41,224 nt of DNA from Tieghemiomyces parasiticus (Eukaryota; Kickxellomycota; Dimargaritomycetes; Dimargaritales; Dimargaritaceae), in NCBI GenBank assembly GCA_027575765.1, contig JANBPT010000362.1, positions 1 to 41,224 of the forward strand, in the 5' to 3' direction. Shown here in pieces: positions 18,885 through 30,422 of the stretch; within the stretch, counting starts at the first letter, position 1; each line of letters starts with the position of its first letter. The notes under the pieces are model-generated. The model saw nothing but the letters and a program-made list of their open reading frames with translations. It did no database searches and was not told the DNA's origin. The position numbers and the translations under genes were made by a program.

Positions 18885-20929
18885 GGCGGGCTACGAATGT
18901 CGGGGGCGCAATGTCCAAAGTTACAAAGTTACGGGTTCGGGAGGTGAAAGAAGAGCCCGGTCGAGGGCGAAATCGGGACTAGGGTCGTATTAGAAGAAGG
19001 TCTGCGGTGTAAGGGGTGGCTGAGGAGTGCAAAGGGCGATAGCTGGAGGTGGTGGCTCGAGCCCGTGAAACGAGGGAGGTGGAAAACGAAGGCTAGTGGA
19101 TTGGTGGGTCGCACAAGGTCAACCTAGGGTTGCCACTATTTCGGCGGCTCGAGTTGCTAGTGAAAGAGAGAGGGAGAGTGTGTGTGTATGTGTGTGCGTG
19201 CGCGCAGGGCACGGTTGGGCAATGGGTAGTAATATGTGAGACGCAATTCCAGTCGGATGGGTCCAGTGTACAATAATATGACGGTATCCGTAGAGGCCCG
19301 GTGCACAGGTACAGGCTAAGAACAAGCCGGACGGGGCCGAGTTCGAGAGACAGGGGACAGGAACGGTTGCGTGGGAAGTTAGACGGCGAGCCAGGAAGAT
19401 GGTAGAGCGAGGAGTAGAGCGGCCGTCTCCGCGTGGGGTAATATACAGGGACCGGTTAAGGGAGGGCGGTGAGGCTGAAATGTGGAGAAGTACGGCGGAC
19501 CGAGTGTGGGCGTGAGAGGGCGGAGAACTAAATAATAGACGGGACAAATACAGGCGTGTGAGGGCGGAGAGTAATAATAGAACGACGATGAGAGAGGCGC
19601 TAAAAATGTTCAATGGCGACTCTGCAGCAGAGCTCAAGGGAGGTTGCATGGAAGGGCGGGGTTGTACATTGAGGTAGAGTGTAGGGACAGGGCGAGTGCG
19701 TGTAGTGGGCAGAGGTCTTGCTAATCGTAGAATGCGGAAACATAACTTTGACTTAGGAAGGAGAGATGCAGCCGAGGTAGCAATGGGCGACTGGGCGGTA
19801 AAGAGCGGGCGGCGGCGGCAGCGGGAGATGTAAAGGAAGTGAAGGGGAAACGGGAACGGAGAGTCCAGACCTTCAAGCTCCCGTCCTATATTGACTTTGA
19901 TAGGTCCTCATGTCTTTGCATTGCCCGGGCCTTCTTTCCCCCCTCTCCTTCCGTCGCCATGAATGGTTTACTGTAGACGTTCGGACCAGCACCGTGCATG
20001 ACTAACACGTTGGTTGCACAAGAGGCTGCAGCTGTCCGGCCCAATCTACGCGGGAACGGCAAGCATCTCGCGCCGACCGACAGGCTGTATAGCGTGCCGC
20101 TGCTGCCCGAGCGCGCGCCTATTGCTGGTTAGGATGGACAGGCAATGCGACCATCCGGCAACTCGAATAGGCAGGTAAATAGAGCAAGGCCCACAGTAAA
20201 GCCATTATATCCGAAAGATGTTAAATGAGGAAGGGTGGTTTGTAGCCTAGAAGGCCGTAGTCAGTTGGCGCAAGGAGGGAGAAAGGGGTATCGTCGGGTG
20301 GTGAGAGGGTAGAGTAGGTCTTGGAAAGGAGGGGGGTGATGGGGATGGGCCCGAACCTAGCGGAGATCCAAAAAAAAAAAGGAAAATCCTTTAAAGCGCT
20401 GTCGACCTCTCTGGTTCCATTGGCCTGACTGGCCCTAGCTGGCTTGCTGATCTCTGGCTCGTTTGCTTCTTAGGTGTGATTGGTGTTCTCCCCTGGCCAT
20501 CTGACATGACACCGCTGGCCTTCAGGCCCGGATGTACCCCTCGACACGGTCGGCCTCATGACGGCGGATGATGTAAATGCGCTGCTCTCGATAATCAACA
20601 CCCCTGCCTGGTACCGAGTGCTTAGCTGGACAGTTGGTTGAATCATAGATATGGGCGAGCTGAATCCTTACCTTTAATTCGCTAGGATTATCTATGACTG
20701 CTGTGTTCCCTACCGACACGGTGAAGAAGTAGAGAGAAAACAAGGGAAATCAGGGCCATAAGCAGGGTTTCCACCGCGTTGGGTTACCTTCCAAATCCTC
20801 GTGGAAACTGTCAAGGCTAATATGACAGTGTATTAATTATAAGATGCGCGGCTTCCCCGCGTTGGCATTTTGGGGATCAATCTACCAAGGGTGATGGAAA
20901 GGAGGCCTTCCGATTGGACGAGGTCGATG
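18885..20929. other. 2-kb spacer with simple repeats
   Basis: Upstream of the tubby-like gene the plus strand is GA/GT-rich, including GAGAGAGAGGGAGAG and a (GT)n-like run at about 19165-19205. A 176-residue minus-strand frame at 19119-19649 starts with ATG but is dominated by low-complexity Ser, Leu, Thr-His repeats, so I regard it as non-coding promoter or leader. An A11 run is at 20370-20380. A possible small exon pair (20522-20745) is listed separately. Confidence 0.5.
20522..20745 (-). other. possible small gene or exon pair, unrecognised
   Basis: A minus-strand frame ends at a TGA at 20524-20522. Its last 18 codons (reading IYIIRRHEADRVEGYIRA) are strongly biased to C or G in third positions, as in the verified genes here. 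About 120 bases upstream is a segment reading NTAVIDNPSELK followed at once by a GTAAGG donor, and AG acceptors lie between the two blocks (one gives SELK joined to RIYIIRR in phase). I could not identify an ATG or a family. This may be a short spliced gene with a missed first exon, or chance. Confidence 0.25.
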
Positions 20930-22342
20930 TTAAGCGGGCCGAATCTCCAAGTCAACCGCTACGCCGTAGTGGTCTGAAACCTGGGTAAAGTACGAATCCA
21001 TAACCTGGGATTCCGCCAGAATAGGCACAACGCTGGCATGCACGGGCCGCACGCGCCAGGTAGGGGGGCCACTCTGGTCGACCGCCGCCGCTACAGGCGA
21101 CGGCGCCTTAAACGGTATAGGTGTATCAGGGCCCACTTCGTCCGGGTATGCATCTGCCGAGAGCGTTGCCGTCGCCCCGTTCTCTGTTTCGTTTGCACCA
21201 CCCACCCATAGGATATAGTCCAGACGCTGACACGACCCGCGCTCGTCAACGTGAGTCAATACCATATCCCTGGGCGTATGCTGGCCGTCAGACGCTACGG
21301 TCACGTCGCCAAAGGTGATGGGGTGGTACCCGAGCTGTTCGTAAATCAAATCGCGGAAGGGTAGGACGTAGGGGACGATTGGGTGCGACGCATGGCTATG
21401 CCCGTCACGATCGTCGCCCACCACGTGACTGGGGTCATCCCCCCCGTCATTGTTATCAGCGGGGACCAAATTATTGGTAGTGGACGACGGGGCCACGGGC
21501 GACGTGTGAGGCAGGCAATCCTCGACTCCCACCGACGCCGACCGAACCGGCAGAGATGAAACAGCTGCCGGCTGGCGTGGTAGAGCGGTGGATGCAGCCT
21601 GTGTCGACGCACTTGACGGGGTGACCGGGAGCCCAAGTATGGCATCTTTGGTAGCTTTACCGCACCGCATTGTAGCCATCATGGCCAGGTACTCCTCACT
21701 ACAGCGAGCATCCTTTAAATTTTCTGGTTTACGGTCATGGACCCGCGCATCGACGTTCAAGTCGCCCTGAACCACCACCGGTTCGTCAGATCCCCGCTTC
21801 TCGTCCCGCATCATCTTGACAACGAACCGATGTAGCCTTTCAAACTGCTGGCGCCGGATTCTCGCCGTTGCGTCGTCTAAACTGACCACGGGCTCGTACG
21901 ACGCCTGGGTATGGGTCGTAAATAAGTGTAGATGAAATCCTTCCCGTACCGCGATCTTGGTGTAAATAGCACCCTTGGCCGCCAACCAGTCGCTGTACTT
22001 TCCCCGCGGAAACCGAATGTGGTCAGTGGCCAGGATGGGTAGGCGGCTCACCGTCAACAGGCCGCCGTCAATGGACAGGTTGAAGAGCGTCTGTTCAGGG
22101 CTGCCGTACACGTAATGGAACCCCTGGGCCTGCGCCGCCCGGATGAGGCGTGCCCGTCGCGGGCTGGCGAACGCAAAGAGTTCTTGAAAACTCACAATGT
22201 CATATTCCGGGAGCACATGGTCGATGACGTACTGGATGCGCTCGTCCTTGAAATCCGAGGCGTGCGTGCGGATGCCCGGCGGCCGGACGAATAGGTTGAT
22301 GGAGAGGATGCGGAGGGGCCGGGCGTCTTGTCCAGCCGTCAT
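20930..22342 (-). CDS. neutral sphingomyelinase-like phosphodiesterase (DNase I fold)
   Basis: Single exon, 470 residues. The family splits sphingomyelin or related phospholipids into ceramide and a phospho-headgroup using Mg2+. Endonuclease/exonuclease/phosphatase-fold motifs are in order: SINLFVRPPGI (about 14-24), VSFQELF with metal-binding Glu54, SIDGGLLTVSR, LFTTHTQ, QGDLNVD (Asp194, Asn196), RLDYILW, and VSDHYGV (Asp457, His458). The RPPGI after NLF and the THTQ segment point to the sphingomyelinase group rather than nucleases. An acidic and Ser-rich insertion of about 80 residues (about 245-325) interrupts the domain between GDLNVD and LDYIL. There is no signal peptide or membrane segment, so it is probably intracellular. 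I use the ATG at 22342: the open frame extends to a TTG at 22393 but the extra residues are not family-like. Substrate is inferred from family. Confidence 0.8.
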   Translation of the reverse strand: MTAGQDARPLRILSINLFVRPPGIRTHASDFKDERIQYVIDHVLPEYDIVSFQELFAFASPRRARLIRAAQAQGFHYVYGSPEQTLFNLSIDGGLLTVSRLPILATDHIRFPRGKYSDWLAAKGAIYTKIAVREGFHLHLFTTHTQASYEPVVSLDDATARIRRQQFERLHRFVVKMMRDEKRGSDEPVVVQGDLNVDARVHDRKPENLKDARCSEEYLAMMATMRCGKATKDAILGLPVTPSSASTQAASTALPRQPAAVSSLPVRSASVGVEDCLPHTSPVAPSSTTNNLVPADNNDGGDDPSHVVGDDRDGHSHASHPIVPYVLPFRDLIYEQLGYHPITFGDVTVASDGQHTPRDMVLTHVDERGSCQRLDYILWVGGANETENGATATLSADAYPDEVGPDTPIPFKAPSPVAAAVDQSGPPTWRVRPVHASVVPILAESQVMDSYFTQVSDHYGVAVDLEIRPA

Positions 22343-23140
22343 GGTGGTCAGCGTAATGGGTTCAAGGGGAGGGCGCGGGAGGAAAGGCGACAAGGAGCAG
22401 AGCTGGCTCAGAGTTCGGATGGCTCAACGTCATGCGCAGAGCAAAGCGGCGTGCGTTAAGGGATAGCAGCCAACGAGGTAAATATGGTGGGGTGCTGAAC
22501 AGACAAGTAAGCACAAGGGTGATAGTGGCCTCGCCGGAAGGGGTTCAGAACCTATCGTACGGGATGTCACCGAAGGCACCGTTAAGGGCAGTTCGAGACA
22601 TGCACAATGGAGGTTGAGAAGCGAACTCTGGACTGTCCACCCCACGATATGGGTGGAAGTAACCGTTCCGGTTTTGGCCTACTGGGCCTCTCCTTCAGCC
22701 GGTTAAGTAAGCGGGGGTTCACATTAAATTATGAGTTTCCCCAGCGCTATTAGACGTGCCAGCATTTGGAATTTTAGCCTCACAATGACCCTTCTGACCT
22801 ATCAAGCCATTTTGTGACCAAGGGGCAGTTTACAGCTTTCCGACAATTGTGAAGATAAGCAAGGGGCTGTCATATTGGAATGCGCCAAGGCCCGTGCCTA
22901 GATGCCTGGGACGCCCTGATCTATCCGTGAAGCTATCATCCTACGCACTACACGTTGCTAGTACATTTTACTATACGACACTCCACGCAAGCTGTCACCG
23001 CTATGACGAAGCATCCAAGTGGATCAGGACCCAATCGTGCTATAAGGGTAGTATCAGCACTGTATTTACTAAGCCATACCCATGGGCCACCTTAGCCTCC
23101 CAGAGGGAGCCAAAGATTCCCGCCCATAGGGCATTTCCCT
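22343..23140. other. intergenic region
   Basis: An 800-base spacer between the phosphodiesterase start and the stop of the oxidoreductase. The plus-strand frame beginning at 22849 mostly overlaps the oxidoreductase antisense strand and is not credible. No repeat or RNA gene is seen. Confidence 0.5.
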
Positions 23141-24472
23141 TTACCAGGCCACCGTCCGTTTCTCCTCACTACTCTGTCGGCAGAGCTCAATCAGACGGAT
23201 ACACTGGGCGGCTTCCCGGGGCGACACGAGCGCTTCGTATTTGGCGTACACCACGGGCACCACCGGATCATGATCCACAACCGCCCGGCCCAGGGCCTCA
23301 AAGAAAGCCCCGTAGTTGCCTCGCACGGGCTCAACGCGACCCACCAAATGCACTCCACCCTGGGTGTCCGGTAAGGTGGTGTCAATTTGGCCCCACTTGT
23401 CCTGGTCGAGTTCGAGACCATATTCGATACAATTGAATGGGTACTTGCCTCGCTGAAGCTGAGCCTCTTGAGGGTCGCCACCGTATTTAAGGTAGGTTCC
23501 ACGGGTCCCGTTCACCATAAACCGGAGAGGATTAGCCATCCGTACGAGCATTCCGGCTGTAAGTGTACACCGAAGCCCCGTGGCCTGGTAGTCTAGGTGG
23601 ACCGTAAAGGTGTCGTCAACCGGGTCGTTGGGTTTGAGTTGGCGCTGGTTACGCACATCGGCGGTTACGGTGTCGGGGGTGCCAAATAGGTAGAGCGCCT
23701 GGTCGAGTAGATGTGGACCCAGATCGGCTAGGACCCCAGACCCCGGGCCGGCAGCTTCGCGCCAGGCGTGGTTAGGTTTGAGTTGGTCGCGGTACCGGTC
23801 AAAGTGACTCTCATAATATACAATGCGGCCCAGCACGCCACGTTCGTCAGAGTCGTCGCTGGCGGCCTCAATGAGCCGCTTAACGGTGAGGAAATCGCCG
23901 TCTAGGCGGCGGTTATGGAACACGGTCAGGATCAGGTTTCGCTCGGTGGCCAGCTGTACCAGTTCTTGGGCTTCCGCGTACGTGTTGACCAGGGGCTTCT
24001 CGACCATGACGTGCTTGCCGGCTTGCAAGGCCTGCCGGGCCAGTGAAGCGTGCGAGTCGTTCGGGGTGGTGATAATGACCAGGTGGACGGCGGCGTCGGC
24101 GCAGACAACATCCATGGTTGTTGCTCGGCAGACATTCGGATACGCCTGAACGCACCGGTCGCCATGGCGCTCCAGAATGGTGTGGAGGCGGAGGTGCGGC
24201 GAGGCGGTGACGAAGGGGCAGTGTAGCTCTAGGGAGTGCAGCCATGGCGTGGGCAGCGAGGAAGAGGAGTGGGGGGGGGGGTGTAGCCCCGCTCAAGGGC
24301 AAGCGGCAAACCCCGTTAGAGGAGCCTTGGTTACGGTGGTAGTACCGTCGGCAGTTTCCGTAAGTAGAGCCCTCGCCCCGCATTCGTTGCATGTGACACT
24401 CGGGTATTTACCTTGGGCAATCTTGCCAAACCCAACGACAGCCACATTGGCCACAGGAGAGATGGAAGTCAT
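23141..24472 (-). CDS. Gfo/Idh/MocA family NAD(P)-dependent oxidoreductase
   Basis: Two exons, 24472..24412 and 24228..23141, phase 1, intron 183 bases (GTAAAT...CCCTAG); 382 residues. The joined N-terminus reads VAVVGFGKIAQELHCPFV, whose spacing matches the family's GxGxxx...FHxP dinucleotide-binding start, as in bacterial YdgJ, which confirms the splice. Further marks are VIITTPNDSHASLA, the conserved VEKPL (Lys98, expected catalytic), and GVLADLGPHLLDQALYLFG with the conserved Asp and His. The rest is the C-terminal sheet domain (about 130-382). Such enzymes oxidise or reduce sugars, inositol or related diols with NAD(P); the substrate cannot be read from sequence. There is no targeting signal. 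An 11-C run on the sense strand lies about 42 bases before the acceptor and another 15 bases before the ATG. Confidence 0.9.
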
Positions 24473-25896
24473 GGCTAATGAGAAGTGGGGGGGGGGGTTG
24501 AGGGTGACTTGGAAAGAGGTTGGCGCGGTAGTGACACAGGGAGTAAAGGGAAGAGGTGCAGTAAGGCGTTTAGGTAGGGGTTGGGAATACCAGAGGCAGG
24601 ACCCTGCTTTGTCTATCAGGGCGTGGGTGTGTCAGATCAGGGGCTGGTAGTGGTAGGGGGGGGTTAAGAGAGGTGAGCCTGGGCTTTAGTTAAATCGGGA
24701 CTCACTTTGAGCTTGCTTCCTCCTAATCACACCAGGAACGCTTTGGCCAACACCTACTTATCAAGCGGTGGTGTGCTACTCGAGTGCCTAAACATCCTTG
24801 TGAGGGAAGGTTAAACCGAGTGGTTTCATGGGACTGCTGTAGGGGCTATCGGAGGGTAATGTAGCAAACCTAAAGCCCGAAAGGGGAGAGGGGGGACGGA
24901 CGGTCGTATGTATATCTGTCTATGGGCAAGCTGGCCGCGCCAACCGTACCGACTGCACCCGTCTGATGAATTCCATGGTAACTATCCAAGATGGTAGACG
25001 CCACTGACCAGAACATCCAGCGGTAACGGTGGGACTGCTCCTCTCCCTAGACAGGCGAAGGAAGCGGCAGGCAGAAAATGGCGCATCTGATTACGTTTGC
25101 CCTTCATATAGCCGGTGGGTTTACCGTCGACCTGGGAAGGTTCCACGCCCCGGGAATCTTCAAGGCATAAGCACATCGCCGACTGACCCCGCGTCCGGTA
25201 CCTGAGGTCCACGAGTCCATCGCCAAGGATAGCCGAGGCCAAGCTCTCTCCCCAACCCAATAGTATCCCCCTCCACCGAAATTGAAGGGTTTAAAAGGAG
25301 TAGGGCCAACCGGCCGCCCTGTTTCTTAGGGGGTGCCATCAATATCGACCATTTCATTCCTGCTACATTTTGGCCAATTCGCCCATGGCCTTTCTCTGGC
25401 ATTCTATTTACCTCGTAAAGTGTTCCTCCCACAGGCCATACTACCCCGTCACCAAAGGCATCCTCTATTAACTACTGTATGTACAACTTTAGAGAGCCAT
25501 TTGGCAGCCCGGTTTTCTTGCCAGTAAATCCGTAACCTATACCATCGACACACCCTTTTCATCCAGTGCGTTTACATACAGTACGCATGCCATTGAATTA
25601 CCCTTAATTATTACAAATTGCCGAACGTATCTTGATTCACTGTCACTACATTGAGTTGCTTGTGCCTAAACCGACCAGCAGCCAAGGAAAGGGACAGATG
25701 GGGAAGCATGGTACCGCCTTGGCTTGAAGGAGATGTTCATTTTAATTGCTTGCAACATTGGGGGAGGAAGAGGAAGTACATGAAGTATTCTTCGAAATAT
25801 TCGAAAGGGCGGGGCACCACACAGCCGGCGGCGGTACAGCCAGAGGTAAGAGCGGGGGGAGGGAGGGGAGGGGAGGGCGCAGTAGGCACCAACTCT
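24473..25896. other. intergenic region with G-rich tract
   Basis: This spacer lies between the oxidoreductase start and the TRP5 stop. G runs of 11 (24487-24497) and 8 (24656-24663) occur. Just past the TRP5 stop, at 25854-25877, five G runs separated by single A residues form a strong G-quadruplex pattern on the plus strand, so it is C-rich in the TRP5 transcript. The overlapping minus-strand frames at 24982-25432 match nothing known and I leave them out. Confidence 0.5.
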
Positions 25897-28303
25897 CTAA
25901 AACTTCTGCTGGTCCTCAAAGCGGAGGTCCCAGCCAATCTTGGGGCCCAAGGTGGGCAGGACCTCAGCGACGGTGTGCACATCCTTGTCGCCACGGCCAC
26001 TGACGCAAATCACAATATCTTGGTCCTTGGTCATGCTACGGGCGAGGTCCATGGCAGCGTAGACGGCGTGGGAGGTCTCGAGGGCCGGAATAACGCCCTC
26101 AAGCTGGGTGAGGGACCGGAACCCGTCCAGGCATCCGACGTTGTCAACCGCGAGGTACTCGGCACGCTTGATGCTGTGGAGGTACGAGTGTTCGGGTCCC
26201 ACGCCGGGATAATCGAGCCCAGCGCTGATACTGTGGGTTTCGCAGATCTGACCCTTAGCGTCCTGGAGCAGGTAGGTGTAGGTGCCGTGGAAGACACCGC
26301 CGCGGCCGCGGGTGAGGGTGGCCGAGTGTTTCTCAGTGTCGACACCATCGCCGGCGGCTTCGGCACCGATGAGACGGACCGACTTGTCCTCGATGAACGG
26401 GTGGAACATGCCGATGGCGTTGCTGCCGCCACCCACGCAGGCCACGACGGCGTCAGGCAGTTTGCCGACGCGTTCAAGCATCTGCGCACGCGTCTCTCTG
26501 CCAATGCAAGACTGAAAGTCGCGCACCAGGGTGGGGAACGGGTGGGGGCCGATGGCTGACCCGACAATGTAGTGGGTGTTGCTGACGTTGGTGACCCAGT
26601 CACGCATGGCCTCGTTGGTGGCGTCCTTGAGGGTGGCCGTACCGACGGTGACAGGTACCACTTCGGCGCCCAGCATGCGGATGCGGAACACGTTGAGGGC
26701 CTGGCGGCGGATGTCTTCGGAGCCCATGTAGATGACACACTCGAACCCAAACTTGGCGCATACGGTCGCCGTCGCCACGCCGTGCTGACCTGCCCCGGTC
26801 TCGGCGATGATACGGGTCTTGCCCAGCCGCTTGGCCAGCAGGATTTGGCCGATGGCATTATTAATCTTGTGCGACCCCGTGTGGTTCAGGTCCTCGCGCT
26901 TCAGCCAGATGCGCGCGCCCCCGCAGTGCTCCGTCAAGCGGTCCGCGAACTGCAGCTTGGACTGGCGGCCCGTATAGTTGTGCAGCTCCTCCAGTTCCTT
27001 CCAGAACTCAGGGCTGGCTTTGGCCTCATTGTAGGCCGCCTCCAGCTGCTCCACGCAGTTGAAGAGCGCCTCTGGTACGTAGCGACCGCCGAACGGACCG
27101 AACCGAGCAGGGTTGACCTTCTCGAGCCGATCGGCCGCCGCCCCAGGGGCATCCGCCTCGGCCTCGTCGGCAACGGCGGTGGCAGTCTGGATGAACTTGT
27201 CGACGAACGGGCGAGGTTCGGCCAGGGCGGTCACTTCACGGCAAAACTGCTCCACGGCAGCCACCCGCTCTTCGGGCTGAGCGTCGCGCAGGAGGGTGAT
27301 GAGACGGCTGCCAATGATGACACCCTCGGCCTGGCGGCCCGCATCGCGGAAGTGTTCCGCAGTGGACACGCCGAACCCGACGGCAATCGGGACCTTGGCG
27401 TAGCGTTGGATGCGGGCCAGGTAGTCGTTGAGCCCCCCATGCATCGTTTCGCGGGCCCCGGTAACACCCATGCGGCTGACCGCGTAGATAAACCCGTCGG
27501 CCATCTGAGCCAAGTGGCGAATACGGTCCTCGCTAGTGACCGGCGTGACGAGCGGTACGTTGCTCAGGCCGTACTTACTGCACACCTGACGGAACGCATC
27601 AGCTTCCTCGGGTGGGAGATCCACCACGATGAAGCCCTGTACGCCGGCCTCGGCAGCCGTGCGCACGAACGCCTCCTCGCCGTAGTTGTAAATAGGGTTG
27701 TAGTAGCCCATCAGTACCACTGGGATGGTGAGCCCTGCTGCGCGGGCCTGGCGCACGTAATCTAGACACCGCTCCAGGCTCGAGCCATTCTCAAGCGCCG
27801 TGAACAGGGCCTTCTGGATCGTAGGGCCGTCGGCCAGGGGGTCCGTGAACGGGAGGCCCACCTCGACAATGTCAGCCCCGCCGCGTTCACACGCCAGCAT
27901 AAGATCGGGGGTACATTCGGCCGTCGGGAAGGCGCCGGTGAGGTAAGTTACCAGAGCGGGGCGGCCTGGCAGGAATGGGTTCGGAGGTAGAGGTGAGCAG
28001 GTTCCGGGGTGAGTCATGTGGCTGTATGTAAGGGTCCCAGCGGCCGGAAGACAGCGAGGAGGCTCCCGCCTATAGGTGGCAGGTTACGGTAGCAACTCGG
28101 TGCGTCCGAAGGCGGTACCAATCAAAGTAGTTGGGTACATGGGTGTAACCACGTTTGTGATTGGTAACGGCTCCGGTGCCGTCTGCATTATCCCCCTCAC
28201 GCCTCCCCTTCACGCCGTTGTGAATGTCAAATGCCGAGGCCGGCTGAGTGAACCTACCTTTGTCGGCGCTACGCTTGAAGGCCTCTCTTAGCGCGGTTGC
28301 CAT
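25897..28303 (-). CDS. TRP5: bifunctional tryptophan synthase (alpha-beta fusion)
   Basis: Two exons, 28303..28258 and 27965..25897, phase 1, intron 292 bases (GTAGGT...TGCCAG); 704 residues, near yeast Trp5 (707). It makes L-tryptophan from indole-3-glycerol phosphate and serine, the last step of the pathway. The alpha part (1 to about 265) has [20 protein letters not shown], with expected catalytic Glu50 and Asp61. A linker of about 35 residues leads to the beta part (about 300-704), with [14 protein letters not shown], the PLP lysine Lys382 in [21 protein letters not shown], and phosphate-binding GGGSNAIG (527-534). The tiny first exon supplies [16 protein letters not shown], joined to [10 protein letters not shown], exactly the family N-terminus, in CCACCATGG context. 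An unspliced reading from an ATG at 28017 gives a non-family N-terminus and is probably wrong. Confidence 0.96.
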
Positions 28304-30422
28304 GGTGGAAGTATATGTTAAAGTGGAGATGGGAAGGGAACGTAATACAGACGTCGGGATCGGGGACCAGGTCAGGGGTACTGAGGAAATGAAGACTAGA
28401 ACTCGTTGGCTAAGAGTGGGTCGACAGGCGGCTACTGAAATAAGGGGAGGTAGACAGGTCGTAGTAGAGACTAAGAGGGTGACGAGCGGGCAGAGGATAC
28501 AACGATACCCCTCCCCCCTGCAAGTAGGATTTAAAATATACGGCAGGGGAGGCCGCCATCCACACGGCGGACGAGTCATAAGCCGAGTTTAAGCGCTCCT
28601 TGCCACTTAGTGGCTTATGAGGAGTCATCACAGTCGCCAGGGCAAATGGGACTACGCGGGCGACTGCGGAGCCAGGAGACTAGGTGGGAGGCTGACACTC
28701 GTCCAGAGGAACAGTGTGAGTATCCCCACATGGGTCGAGCCAATTTACACCTGCCATTCGAAATGCTACACGTGTTGTGGTGTGGTCGGGAGAGGGGAAC
28801 AGGCTCATAGCGACATCAAGGCAATGGGCCCAGTTACTTTGGCGGATACGGCTAAGGACTATCCCAAGGTTCAATCTATGATGAAGTAGATGTGGGGAGT
28901 TTTAATCTACATATCCGAGCGACAGGTAAGCTGTCCACGATATTCAGGGTTAGAGGTGGTAACGATCACTGAGGGGCCTTGGTGCTGATAGTCCTGGGCA
29001 AACGCGATATCATGTAAGACGGCGGCCACGTTTGCTAACACTCCTCTTACACTCCTTTAATCTTAATTATCCTACCTAATCTGACGACCCTGGGGTATGG
29101 GAGGGTTTGGTACCATATTTGCCCGTGACAAACCTTCTAATATCGCCCTTTTCGCCGCATGAATCCTGATCGATCCCATGTGTTCTGTTTACATTATATA
29201 CTTTGATATCTCGGTGGCTTGCCGATCTGATATCTGCACCGCCGTACTTGCAGAGCCCCCGGCCGAAACCTGACCTCGACAATCAATAGATGGACTCTAC
29301 TCTAGCCACACTGTCCCTCCTTAGCAATGCGATGGGGATAAGCATTGTATTTTACTATGACACCCATAAACAAGGCCGCACCGCGGATACACTAGTCTGC
29401 AGCCTCGTCAAGTCACCATCCGCCAGCGGTGGCCAAATATTCCATGCAACCGCCGGCGATGTACACTCGACCTCAAACTTCACTACTAAGCATCCTAAAT
29501 TAACTTGGGCCCTAGCCCTCTACAATGATTCCTTCTCTCTTTTGTCGCCTACTTGCTTGTATTCACTTGACAGTGCGTAGCACTTCCCATCTCGCCAATA
29601 AACCATCTTCGTCTGGCTACTTATCCAGTGGGTGCCCAACCCCGTTTATGGGCACCACACTCACTGTCCCTGTACCCTTTGCCTACAAGACATCCTACCT
29701 TCTATTCCCCTATCGGTTGTGCCCCATAAACCGCGCTTACCCTGCCAGTTCCAATTTTCCCGTCTCAGCGTCCTTCGCGTTTACAACGACCCGCACGGTC
29801 CTTCATCGACAGCATCTCCATTACCTTCGGTTCTAGCTCGCCGTCACCCTCCCCGGCTGTATTATTGTAAGCGCAAAACAGGGTTCAGACTGTCCGTCCT
29901 AGGCCTAGTTATCCCGGCTCTGACCCCACTAACTATTGGAGGAATAGCAGCGGGGACTCCCAACGAACTCGCACAAGTTCCTGCGCCCACTCCGGTGCGA
30001 CATCAATTGTATCGCCGCGACTCACTGCCAACTACTTCGGTAACCTTGGCCTGAGGCGACGATGGCATCCATGTTGCCCCTAGATATAGAATATAATCAT
30101 TCCTGATAAGTGTACCAGCGATTTGTGCCCTAATCGCCACAGCTCCGGTTCGTCAGGGGTGGAGGTACTGGATTTAGGCTGTTGATGGCCGCATTGTGAC
30201 CATACAGGCTGTGCCAGCTGCGTCACTTAATTAATCAGCTCAGTTATGGGATAATTTATGACATGAAAATTGACATTAATAGGATCAGTAGTGATGTAGA
30301 CATTACTTTGCATTATATCTTGTAGATAAACTTACCCCGCCGGGATCTGACCCAAATGTTATACACGAACTACCTGTTGTCTTATATCGTAACGACTGAC
30401 CGAGAAGCTTACCAAATAGAGA
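28304..30422. other. 2.1-kb spacer, no firm gene
   Basis: This lies between the TRP5 start and the transporter stop. A TATA-like ATATTTTAAAT on the sense strand lies about 235 bases upstream of the TRP5 ATG (28529-28542). A plus-strand frame at 29290-29580 starts with ATG (96 residues). Another at 29632-30054 ends in a hydrophobic stretch followed by a dibasic site. Neither resembles a family, and their composition is only weakly gene-like, so I do not call them. 28617-29280 shows nothing. Confidence 0.45.

Noticed and set aside
19119..19649. 176-residue minus-strand open frame with ATG
   Set aside because: It is dominated by low-complexity Ser/Leu and Thr-His repeats that translate GA and GT simple repeats; it is probably promoter or leader of the tubby-like gene.
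29290..30054. Plus-strand open frames with a hydrophobic stretch and RR site
   Set aside because: No convincing start, family or splice structure; too weak to call a gene.
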